The translations under genes and the position numbers were made by a program. The notes under the pieces were generated by a model. It made no database searches. It was not told the origin of the DNA and saw nothing but the letters and a program-made list of their open reading frames with translations. This document shows positions 25,685-36,787 of a stretch of DNA of 64,000 bases, in pieces (position 1 is the stretch's first letter; each line of letters begins with the position of its first letter). This DNA comes from Rallus limicola (Eukaryota; Chordata; Aves; Gruiformes; Rallidae). Location of the stretch: NCBI GenBank assembly GCA_022605955.1, contig JAKCOZ010000007.1, positions 10,669,501 through 10,733,500 of the forward strand, read 5' to 3'.

Positions 25685-28600
25685 CTGTGACTTGACATGT
25701 GTTATAAGCAAAGTGAGAAATATTGGAACCTGACAGTAGTCAATTATGCTGACAGCCAACCCCAGGGACTGAGCTGAGCATGTCCCGGGCTCAAAGCGTG
25801 AGTCTCTGTAATCTGAGTTGAAGAGCTGAGCTGTGTACCTGTGAGATCAAGGTGAACAAAGCTGAAAAGCAGATGCCTAGCACCCATGGACCAGTGGCAT
25901 TAGCTGAATCTGAGCTATAGCACATTCTGGAGTTAAAAATGCATATGAAAGCCTTGGAAGAATTAATTCCTTTCAATGGTGACTCAAAAATAACAATATT
26001 GATGAGCATTATATATAATTTTTCTTCTATCAGGATAGGATGCGAAGGAGGGATCGAAGATACCGCTCCGGAAATGCTCCCACCCCTGATGTTCTCATTA
26101 GCTTAATGGCATTGCAGAGGATTTTAGGGTTGTCCTTTTGCATGAAGGCTATTTTAAAATCTGCCAAATATCCAGTGCAATGAGAGTCTCAAAAATATGA
26201 ATACAAAGTTTCTTCACTCTTCAAGGAAGCCTGAGTTATGTGTGTATAAATATAAAGTTATTTGTTGGGCCTGGTAATCCTAGTAAGTCCTAGCAGTGAA
26301 GAGGGTGATTCAGTTTCAGTAGGTAATGGGACATTCTGAAAAATGATGTTTGGGTCCAGGGAACATTTTATATACGGAGATAAAAACATCAGTGGAAGTA
26401 AGGGGAGGATGAATTGCACAAAAGGGAGAACCAAGTATTGATTTTTACCCCACTGAAAGGGCACTCTAGGAATGGGCTCTCTGAAGGAAGTGGAGAACTT
26501 GCTGTACAATTTGCATCTTTGAAAAACACCCTTTTTTACTTTATTTTGACTGGGAAAATTCTTCAGCATAGTGAAGAAGGTCACAGGTGAGCTACGTTCC
26601 AGAGGCTGCACTGTAGGTACTTAAAAGCAATACCTAAGGGATATCTCCATCCAAGAGGCAGCATGAGGGAAGGGAGAATAAAATTGCACCCCATCCATTT
26701 TCAGTAAAGTTTGCAACAATCACTGTTAGACCAGTGATTATTTCATAAATGTTAGAGAACAGTGGTGGAACGAAAGCAGCAAATTAGTAAATGGAGAAAA
26801 ATCTGTAAGGTTTAACCATAAGTTGTATCAAGAAACCAAAAGAAGATGATGTAATCCTTGTGCCAAAAGCAAAATAGCCCAGTCTCAGTCAATTAATATG
26901 AAGAGAACATAGTTTGAAAAACCAGTTGCACATTGTTTGTAAAATAATTCTGAATGCAGGAGTCAGAGAAAATTATGATGGCCTGTGACCCACTATACAA
27001 ATAATAAAAGCTAATCTAAAATTGTATTTGCTCTGAAGTATTCACTCAACTGCCCTGGCTGGTAAAAGATGCTATCTTTTCAAAGGTCTTTATTTCTTTA
27101 TTAACCCATCTGTCCTATGAAATCTGGTCATTTACCATGGCAACTTTTTCTCCTACTATGAATTTGATTGGAAACAGAAAGGGGTGGGGAACACAAGCTG
27201 GGGTTAGTGGGATTACATCTCTTTTTCTCATCTTTTATGGGCAGAGATTTAAGGCTGATCCTGGTACAAAAGACATTGCTACTTGCTGTCTAATTAGGAT
27301 GTAGGTTAGGGCTGAAGTATTTTGAAGTAGGTGTCATTTTGCAGGTTGGTGTGAGTCTTCCCTGGCACCACTAAGCTATCAAGGCACCAACTACCTCCCA
27401 GGTCAGGGGCTGTGTGACTGCTTCTGTAAAGCACTGTACTGGAAGCTTTTATCTCTGCAGAAGGGTTGGATTTATTAGCTCAGACTTAATGCCATACTAC
27501 ACTCACCTGTATCGCTCCTGCCCAAATTAGAGCATGAGGGTGAACTTGAATATCCCTCTGCAAGCAGGCTGCAAGCTGTGCCCTTTGTCCACCTTGCTAG
27601 TGGGGTGGCTGCTCGCATGACAAAATGTCCGCCATAGGCCTTACTTTAGCAGAGCCTTTATCAGTACTCTGAGGAATCAGCGGGCTATTGGGAAAAAGGC
27701 GGTTAGCACATACTAACACTTCATTTTGGAAGGGAAGGAAAATAACCCCTGCCACAACAAAACACCTCTTGCATGGTTGCCTTTCTTTCTCCAAGAAATA
27801 AAAGGAAACTGGTTTTCTATCCCCGAGTCCTTTGGTGGTGGTAGATTTCAACATCCAATACCTTTATCCTTCCTGTTATATATGTATGCGGGTTTGCTGC
27901 GGGATAAGGTGAATTTTGTATTGCAGGCCTCTAATGAACATATCCTTTGTGTCCCAGATGGTCCAGTGTTATTTTACACAGCCTAGTTGAGATAAGGATG
28001 TTGATTACAATGCAGGTCAGAAGACCTAGCCAGACTTTGCAGGGAGGAAATAATATTGGTTTGCTAGAGTAATTAGCCATAGGAAGTGGTGATGCTGACG
28101 CTGGCTTCATTTTTTGAGTGCTGCTAAAGATGTTTATCTTTAGTCTGAAGGCTTTAGTCTTCTCTGGTTTGAATGCTGGCTGTGAAGGAAGCTGCCTAGC
28201 TTCTCTGAGCTCTATCCAGCAGCAGTGCTCTTCGAAATTTCTGGAGATTTTTTGTATCTGAAAACTGAAGGAAAATATGTTCTTCCTTCTGAACCTTTTA
28301 CTGGAACTCATTTAATGAGAGATGTACTGTCTTGAATTTGAATGAATATTTGGAGTTTATTTGCTTGAGTAAATAGAGGGTATTATGTTGTTGAGAAGAG
28401 TTGTTTAGTTGCTGTTGTGTTATTTCTTTGTCTCCTCCACCCAGAATTGGCTAGAAAGGCATTTTCTAAACGATAAAATAATATCTGAATCTTTTATGAT
28501 TTTTTCTCACTTACATAATTTAAACTGAACATTCCTTATTTAAGAAAACCTAAACTGAATTTCAGAGCTTGTGTTATGTAAGTCAGTGAGTTACATCAAG

Positions 28601-28862
28601 CAGAAAAACTGAACATTGCCTTTGGGAGAGAGAGAGAAAGACAGGGAAAACAAATGCTTGAAAGCAGAGTCTGGGGAATGGAGGACAATTTGGGGACCAG
28701 CTTCTCTGCAAACCATGACACAGAGAGGCTGCTAAAAGGTGTTGGCTACATGTGGCGCACCAGTCAACCTCAAAGGTTCTCCGGGATTGATTAAGCATGC
28801 TTACGTATGTAGGTTCAGTTTGGGAATAACACTCATTATTTTCACGTGGTTTTGTCTTCCAG

Positions 28863-28930
28863 AATGATTGAAGATTGTGGGAAAAGAGGAAATACCATGG
28901 CAGAAAGAAGGCAGCTGTTTGCAGAAATGC
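28863..28930 (+). CDS. DTNA: Alpha-dystrobrevin, first canonical coding exon (residues 1-22 plus one base)
   Basis: The exon follows the acceptor TTTTGTCTTCCAG and ends at the donor GTGAGT (28931). The ATG at 28864 opens MIEDCGKRGNTMAERRQLF, which matches the N-terminus of vertebrate alpha-dystrobrevin; as I remember it, mammals have Ser rather than Cys at residue 5. The paralogue DTNB starts differently (MIEESGNKRKTM), which is why I call DTNA. The coding part is 67 nt and leaves one base (C) that completes an Arg codon with the next exon. Alpha-dystrobrevin is a cytoplasmic scaffold of the dystrophin-associated complex at the muscle sarcolemma, neuromuscular junction and brain. It binds dystrophin or utrophin through a C-terminal coiled coil and also binds syntrophins; those parts lie outside this window. 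The start is the usual family start, but the frame is open upstream if spliced to 20495-20663. Confidence 0.95.
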
Positions 28931-29264
28931 GTGAGTACTTCCTAGAAATGTTTCTCTGATAGATCAAGTCAGATACGATGCAGTGTCAGTAAACTTTATG
29001 CAAGCTTTCCACCTCAAGTAACTGGTACCTCCATTTCACAAATGGTTAAATGTCGTGAGACCAAAACTGCAGGGAAGTGGGCTGATTTCTCCCTAAGAGC
29101 AGGAAAGAGGGATTTTCTACATCAGATTTTGCGATTGCATTATTTTAATCATTTAATTATTTTTAATCAATAGCTTCTTGATAACTGCAACATGCTGCAA
29201 TACACAGGTGGCAATGAAGAGGAATAGCAGCTTCCAAAAAGCTCCATCTTTTAGGGGAGGTATC

Positions 29265-29855
29265 TGTAGCGGGTTGACCCCAGCCAACTCCTCAGCACCC
29301 ACACAAACACTTGCTTAATCTCCAAACAGCCCCCAGCAGGATGGGAGAGAATATAGGGAGAGCAAAAGCGAGAAAACTCATGGACTCATGGCTTGAGATA
29401 AAGAAAGTTGATTATGTGACTGAAAGAGAGAGGAAAAAATGACAGTAAAAAAACAAGTGAGGCAAAGGTGGTAACACACCACATCCCAAAGGCAGACCCA
29501 TGCCCAGCCAGTCTCCAAGCAGTGTCCACTTTGGAAGACAAAACTCCCCACCCTCTTCTTTTCCTACCCCAGTTTTATTGCTGAGCATGAGGTTATAAGG
29601 TGTGGACTATCCTTTTTGCCAAGTGGAGTCATCTCTCCTGGGTGTGTCCCTTCCAACCTCCTGACAACCCCCAGCTGGCTCTGGGGAGGGGACAGAGTAG
29701 GAAAAAGAAAGGCCTGGATGTTGTGCAAGTGCTGTTCAGCAACAGTTAAAACATTGGTGTGTTATCAACACTTTTTTTTAGCTACAAATCTAAAACACAG
29801 CACCATGGAGCCTGCTATAAAGAAAGTTAACTCCATCCCAGCCAGGCACAGCACA
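29265..29855 (-). mobile_element. Solo LTR of an avian endogenous retrovirus (ERVL-like)
   Basis: A 590-bp block begins TGTAGCGGGTTGACCCCAGC and ends near ATCCCAGCCAGGCACAGCACA, giving TG...CA ends. The blocks GATGGGAGAGAATA, TTGAGATAAAGAAAGTTGA, AACAGTTAAAACATTGGTG and AAAGTTAACTCCATCCCAGC appear in the same order as in an LTR family I know to be widespread in bird genomes. No gag, pol or env is next to it, so it is a solo LTR. I could not see a target-site duplication. Orientation is inferred from memory of the family and is uncertain. It lies in DTNA intron 1, 334 bases past the donor of coding exon 1. Confidence 0.72.
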
Positions 29856-30567
29856 GGGACTCATATGCTGCATACCCGACTTCAGCACATTTTTTATAGT
29901 TTCCAGTGAAGGTTTGTGTTCCCTGCAGAATTATGTGTCAGGGATGTGCTGTGCTAACAACCTTCCTGCAGTTCTCTTGACAGTCATCTCTTACTTCTCT
30001 TACAAACAATCTACCATTTCTCAAGAAAATTATGTTACATATGAAGTTTGGGACTGTCACCCTGTTCTTAGATTTACCTAAGTTCTGTCTGTAATTACTA
30101 AGCTTCCCATTTTTTGTCCCTGGCAACACAGTAAAAAAAAATGACAGAACATCTCCCCATCTTCTGGGGGAGAGACTAAGATGAGCAGCACTGGGACTTG
30201 AGCCACTGTGTGCACTGAAATGCAAGGTCTGTGCTGGTGAATTAAATGTGGTCAGGACTGTTCTCCAGGACTGAGCCCAGGGGTGACGGAATATGCCCTA
30301 CATCTGCACTCCTGAGCTCTCCAAATTAAGGACTTCTCATTCAGGTGGCCTACAGAAAACAGTCTTGGCCCAGCTGGAGGCAGAGGAGGGACCATTTTCC
30401 AATACTGTACACAAACAGTTACTGCCTGCTATTTTTCTTTCCCATTTTAATATGTTGACACAGTTAACTTGAGTCTGGTTTGTTTCAGTTGTGCTTCTAT
30501 TTTCTATTTGCTTGCTTTCCTTCCTCCTCCTTCTACACATGCATGTTCCAGACTACACAAGAGAGGT

Positions 30568-30592
30568 AAAAAACAAAACAAAACAAAACAAC
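30568..30592. repeat. AAAAC microsatellite
   Basis: An A run followed by repeated AAAAC units (AAACAAAACAAAACAAAAC). Confidence 0.9.
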
Positions 30593-33166
30593 ACTCTTCC
30601 AGTGTTTTTAAGTAGGAAATTTGTTCTGAACAAGGAATAGATGGACTTGTCTCTTACTTCAGATTTGGGCCACTATGTGATTTTCCCTGTATTTGAAGAA
30701 CTTTAGTTTGAGTTTTTTCATTTCCTTTTCTTTAGAAGAGGCATTTTTACTAGTTCCAAGTTCCAAATGCCTGTGAATTAGTATCATAATCAGTATCACC
30801 TTCTGTGGAGTCAAGTGGTTAAAGTTTAGATTGTGTCTCAGATCTCAGAATACACCACTGGATGTCAAATCACTAGCCTACCCTTTGTCTTACCTGACAT
30901 GCTTGGGAATATCTCCACGCTGATGAAGACAGTTCAAAATGTACATCGCTGTTGTGCTGCCAGCACATATTATCCAGCAAGAAAACAGCAGCCAAAGATT
31001 GCAGTGTCTCCCTTTATTATTTTTGCAAACTGCCAAGAGTGTTACATGAGATGAACATATTCAAAGGACACGGTGTGAAACAGTGCCAGCGGGCAAAAGG
31101 AAGGGGAGGCCACTGGCAATCCCGTAGGCAAGTTAGAAATTCACAGTCTCATTTGCTGTGCTCAGTCCTGCAGATCTTTCTGCTTGTTTTTCAAGACTCT
31201 CCATCTACCTGAAGTCACTTTTCTACAGAAGCTAATTTGACAAATAGATCTCTGGCTGCAGCAAAATGTGAATCATGATAATATTAAATTTTCTGTTTCA
31301 GTGATTTACCAGCAAAACCACCTACTCCCAAAATAATATCAAAATAATACCATCCACTGTGTGTGAAAATAGTAAAGAAGAAAAGCAACATTATTGCCTA
31401 CAAATTTGTTGATTTAGGATTAATATTGCAACCTAGGAAGCTCGAGTCTCACTTTGCTTTGAATCTTTACATCTTTTTAAAAGGCTGAAGTTTTATAAAG
31501 GAGAAATGGAAGGTTTTATTAGTAGCTTTCACTAAAGTTAAGAGAGAAAAATTTAAATTCATTTTAGTCATTGCTCCTATTGAAAAAGGAAAGGCAGGGT
31601 TACAAGGATTATCTTTCCCCTTTACCAACAAAGGAGTTTTCCAAAAGCTGTCATTGATATCCTAGTGGAGGAAAGGAAAACCTCTGTACTTTAACAATAA
31701 AGCATTCCATGGAGAAAAAAAAAAAATAACAAAATCAAAACTTTCCAGACCTGGTTCTAAGTAGTTAAGGGTAGCTTCTCCCAGGAACAGATGGTGTTAA
31801 GACAGCCAACTGGCAAAAGAGAGTAGCTGAGAGTGCTGGGAAGATGGTGTGTGAGAATCCAGTCAGGAAAAGAGCAGAGTCTGGGAAGAGGGAAGAGCAT
31901 CATTCTCGTTTACATCTCATAGGTTGGAGAACATCTGAAAAATCTGGGTCCAAAGGATGACAGATTGTTTTAAGAAAGTTGGGGTGAGCAATGCCGACGT
32001 GGCCTCATGTACAGCAGGGCAGCCGAGCGGCCAGTCGGATAATATCGAGATAAATCTCAGAGCATTTGGGAAGCAAGTATAAAAGCAGAATAGGGCCATA
32101 CTGCACTCCAATCCTCTTACAGACCGATTGTACCTTGTTTGGATGTGTTTCATGTGGACAGTTCCTTAAGAAACGCTGGGCTATGTAACTTGGTGCCTTG
32201 CTCAACTGAACAGGCCAGGTTTTACTCCTGTTACAGGACCAGCCACAATGAGAAAGCAGAACTGCAAAACTTCAGTGGAATATGTTTCCGTGAAATGTGT
32301 GGTAAAATTAACAAACAGTCTTGTATTTCATAGGCTATATTGCAGATACGAGGCAACACTTCTCTGTGTAAGACATACCAGCCAAGAAGGAGAAGGATTT
32401 AAATCACAGTCTCCTCATCTACTTCTGAGGGTTCGGGGAAGTGTCACACGCAATACAGCAGCAGCAACAGGCCAAGAGGCTCTGTGCCAGGTTCTGTCCC
32501 CATCCTGGTCCCTCTGACCAGGATGTAGCTACCAGTCAGCTTATACCCAGCTCCTGGACAGCGGCTTCAGAAACGTTGCCGGATCTTTAAGTTGGAGGAG
32601 ATGGGGCCAAGCTATGTGTGAAGCAGAGAGCTGACCCTCTGAGGTGTCTCACAGAGAACGTAGCTGTGGGAAGTGGAGAAAAGCTTCACACCCTTTGCAT
32701 TATTTTTGCCCCTTTCTGCAGACTGCTGTCTGTCCTTTTGTTACAGCATGGTATTGTTTCTAATTTGGCTTGCTGGCAATACCTTGTTCTGATCTGGCAT
32801 GTCAGCCAGAGATATTTGTTATGAGCTTTGTTGTTAAATATTAAAATTAGATGGAGGTTTTCCCTGATGTTGGCGCCTGGCCAGTGTGTCTTAGCCTGCA
32901 GCTTGACCAGATTGTTCTTCAAAGTGACAGACACAGAGGGCTGACTATTCCTTGCCTTCCTTTACAAAAGTCTCTTAACACTGTAGCTCGCTGCCATTCC
33001 CCTTCTTTCTCCTCACTCCTCTCCACTCTCCCAGCAAAGGAGAGAGCCTTCAAAAGTATTAAGTAGAGTCAGCTCCTGTCCCCTCTTTGTTCTCTGGCTT
33101 CCCTGCTAGCAAAGACACACGCAAGTCATATTACATACAAACATCCCTGTTATTCTCTTCTGCCAG

Positions 33167-33247
33167 GGGCTCAAGATCTGGATCGCATTCGTTTGTCCAC
33201 CTACCGAACAGCATGCAAGCTTAGATTTGTGCAGAAGAAATGCAACT
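33167..33247 (+). CDS. DTNA: Alpha-dystrobrevin, second canonical coding exon (residues 23-49)
   Basis: This 81-nt exon is bounded by the acceptor TATTCTCTTCTGCCAG and the donor GTAAGT. Joined to the C left by the previous exon, it reads [21 protein letters not shown] followed by VQKKCN, and leaves one T that completes a Leu codon with the next exon. The motif is highly conserved in dystrobrevins and aligns with the start of the cysteine-rich EF-hand region of dystrophin. Residues such as AQDLDRIR rather than AQNFDVIR favour DTNA over DTNB. The length is a multiple of three, so skipping this exon would keep the frame. The intron before it is 4,236 bp and contains the solo LTR at 29265-29855. 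Confidence 0.96.
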
Positions 33248-34561
33248 GTAAGTATGTCAGCACCTTTTTCATATTCTGTTGTTACTCGCTTTCCCCTGCC
33301 CCCTCCTGGTCTGTCCCAAACATGCCAGTGTCTCAGTCACAGAAGGGTGGGTTGTGATGCAGGCCGCAGCTTTAATTAATAAGTACCTAACTACATTCTC
33401 CAGTTTTCTTGTAAAATAACACTTGGCGGTTCTAGCCAGGTCTTGCAAATGAAGTGCTTTTATAGCAACTCCATGGAGAAGTGGTGGTTCCAGGCCTCGT
33501 CTCTTTGGGGTGTAGCAGAGTAAGTGCAGTGTCACTCAGCCCTCTTTGGTCCAGAAGACCAGTTGGAGAAATCTCCTCTAAGAGGGTGAATCCACTTTTA
33601 TAATCTCTGCCTGTGTGGCTTCCACACAAGCTTTGTTCTTGGGATGTTTCCCACTCGATTAGTGACTTTTTTTTTTAAAACATTTCTTTTGAGATTCAGG
33701 CTTTCTTGCTTTACAGCTGCAGTTTCTGTTAGCACAGTCCAGAGAAAAGCTGTGAACTTTAAAAGGGAAATACATATAAAATATGTAATTGATTGTATCC
33801 TCTCTTCTCCGTCCAAAAGAACTGTGGGGTTTGTTTTATGTGTTTTACCAGATGTTTCCACACTAAGGTAAAAAAAAAAAAAAATCCTATCCAAGGGAAC
33901 TCTGGCCAGCAGTAGCAGTAGAGGAAGGACTAATGCAGAGAAAACAAGTTTTTTAGTCTTCATATCTAAACTAGAATGACAGCCTGGCTACGCTTGTGCT
34001 ACGCACATTAAGAAATGCTCACTGCAAGTAGAGATTAACTGTCTGGGAGAGAGTTCCTAGTTTTGAGGCTACATGTTATCTTCATTACAGAAATGTTTAG
34101 TTTATGCTGTCCAAACATACTGGAGAGGCCAAGTTGTGTCGGAAAGGACTTTGGGGAGTATTTATTGGGTTATTAGCTACAGAGCTAGTCTTTCAATCAC
34201 TCCTGCAGTACATTTCTCATGTTTGTAATATGTTAAGTATGAGCTGAAGGATTAGTATAACATTGGAAGCAGGCTGCCAGGCACAAAACCCAGGGGGGTT
34301 CAGTACCTGCTCAGCAGCTGGCTTCTCCCATTCATGAGGAAATACATTGAAAGACACTAGAATGTCGCATTCAGTTTATTTTAGGGTTTTTTTAATTTTA
34401 TGTTTAAGAGTCTACAGTTTCCTTTTTTTTTCATAGTCTGAGGTGACAAAAGTATCCAATTAAGTTCACAGTGATAGAACCATCAAAACACTGATTGCTT
34501 TGATAACTGTATACAAAACAAATGGAAAGCCCTAAGGGCGCAGCAGCCTCATCGTCGGGAG

Positions 34562-34586
34562 TGGCTGGCTGGCTGGCTGGCTGGCT
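34562..34586. repeat. TGGC tetranucleotide microsatellite
   Basis: Six perfect TGGC units plus one base, in a locally CpG-bearing stretch of DTNA intron 2. Confidence 0.95.
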
Positions 34587-36764
34587 AAAAATATTGATTG
34601 TTAATCTTAACTTTGTTCCTCTCATTTATCAACTGTGTGTGATCTGCTCTTGTGGAGCTGCTGCTCCGCTTCATAGAGAACCGACACACATGCCCTTTAG
34701 CGTGCCAGCTTGCGCGGAGCCACTCACGGACAGCGCTTGCCTTCTGGTTGCTGTTGATAACCTTGGAGAAGTGATTTGCTGATCTTATAACAAGAGTTAT
34801 ATTATATCAACCTCTTCTGAAGAAAAAAGAGGCCGGGGGAGGGGAGAGGAAGGGGGGAGTATAGAACTTAAATGTCCTGAGAATTAGGTTATGTGCAGCT
34901 TAAGCAACGCTTGTTGCTCTGGAATGGGCCCAACTGCCCATGTCTCTTCACTGTCAAATGCAGGTTTCTTCTGGCTGTGTCTGGCAGACCGCTGCTCTCC
35001 CAGAAGGCTTTCTCTTATTAGTGGGAAAAGAAGCCGTTCATTCACCTGATACCATTTCAAGCAATGGCTATGTGAGGCACCGCTTCTGAACAGAGCCAGT
35101 GAACCAAGCACTGCCCCAGAAGGGTTAATATTAGACTTCCAGCTCATCTCAGTTATTTATGGGGTTTTTTTCCCCACAGAAATTGCCATTATGCACCACC
35201 CAATAGTAAGTTCAGGAGAAGAAAAAAAAAAAAAAGGAACATGGGAAAAACCCTTTCTGCTGCATCTGAGGGGTTTCATTTAGGGGAGAACAGAAAAAGC
35301 AAAAGCTCCAAGGCAGTTCTGCTCCACTCCCAGTGCATAGCACCTCCTGTCACTCAAGCCATCCTTGTCTTCTTTCAGCTGTGCTCTCCTGCCCTGCCCT
35401 TGGCACACTGGCCCAGACTTACTAGGAAAAAAATTGCTTGCAAAGACTGTATTTAAGGGGTCCTTTTAAAGACCTAATTTAATAAATTGCAGGGAGCTGC
35501 TCTGGGCTACAGGCTGAAGGTGTATGAGGATGGAAGCGGAGAGCTGCTTTGAGTGCCAGAAGTGGCTGTTCCAAGGAAAGCAGAGCACAGTTTTTAGGAA
35601 CACCATCTTTTTTACCCAAAGGTGCTCATTAGCACAGACACTCACAGGATGTCACGGAAGAGGCAGCTATGTTGATCACAAAGAGCACACTGTTTGTGCT
35701 GTCTTTAACGCGGGCACAGACGTGGGCTTGTCTCCTGGCCTCCCTTTGTGAGTCCTCCTCTCAGCACAAAAGATGCTTTGCTGTAACCTCCAGCAGCCAG
35801 GCGGGTTCTACTGATGAAGTAGGCTGTGATGAGGTAGCCATTCTCTCTTGCAGCACTTCTCATAAAGCAGTGAATCTGGCCAAAGATTATAAAGGAGGTA
35901 ACAGTTTACAACCATTTACCACAATACCACTACATATCTTGAACTTTGAGTACTAACACTGTTGATCAAATTAATTGCTCCTTGATTTTCACAAGAGGGA
36001 GACTACTTTAAATATATTGTGCAGTCTTCAGAATTGCAAATCTATGTCTTTCTTCTAATTCTATAAAACTTTAGGAAAGCTATTAAGCATGGGAAAAGTA
36101 ATTTTTTTATATATAAAAAATGTCTCTGAGCACTTAAAGCTATTGTCCCAACAGGCAGTTTAAGTAAAATCAGTAAAGTGAGAAAAATCAGTATCAGACA
36201 TTGTAATTATTTGTCAAACAGGATAGAATTGAATCTAGTCCAGCCTCATCCTTCAGGGAATCAAGGAATTGTTCTTAGGAACTCAGAAAATGATCAGCAG
36301 ATAAATGTGAAAAAGCTTTCAAAGAAAAAATTCCTTCAAAATTAAGCATTCCCCTTTGCCCATGTTCACACTACAAATAAATAGCAATAACATTTACAAA
36401 TCATAGTTGGCACACCTCTGAATCTGGTAAGTGGCCAAATGTGGGATGCAATATATGAAAATAATCCCAAAAGCTAGAGACCCACAAAATTCTAGATGCA
36501 GGAACCCTAAAAGCTGTGACGCTTTGTTAGTGCACCATGGATCCAAACTCATTTTATGCTTCTTTACTTCTAAAATTGGAAGTAATGAAAAGCAAAACTC
36601 TGTAGGTAATGGGGGAACCTTTGAGGATGAAGTAGGTGTAGAAAGAAGTTAACGCAGGCTATTTGCTTATTACTTTGCAAAACTCCTGTGGCAATAGACC
36701 TGTTGCAATAGCAATAGTCTTTTAGTCATAAATACCAACACCAAAAGGTCAATACCTTCTCTGT

Positions 36765-36787
36765 AAAAAACAAAACAAAACAAACCC
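36765..36787. repeat. AAAAC microsatellite
   Basis: A short run of AAAAC units (AAAAAACAAAACAAAACAAA). Confidence 0.85.

Larger units (their letters stand above)
20664..28862 (+). other. DTNA: Candidate DTNA intron between upstream exon and coding exon 1
   Basis: About 8.2 kb from the donor at 20664 to the acceptor before 28863. It contains a poly-T run and the CpG cluster at 24541-24790, but no recognised transposon. The status as an intron depends on the upstream exon being real. Confidence 0.55.
28931..33166 (+). other. DTNA: DTNA intron 1 (after first coding exon)
   Basis: GT at 28931 to AG at 33166, 4,236 bp. It contains the solo LTR (29265-29855) and an AAAAC microsatellite. A CpG-bearing patch at about 31990-32175 is otherwise unexplained. 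Confidence 0.93.

Noticed and set aside
30568..36787. The two AAAAC runs as tails of a retroelement
   Set aside because: No transposon body is recognisable next to either; they are simple microsatellites.
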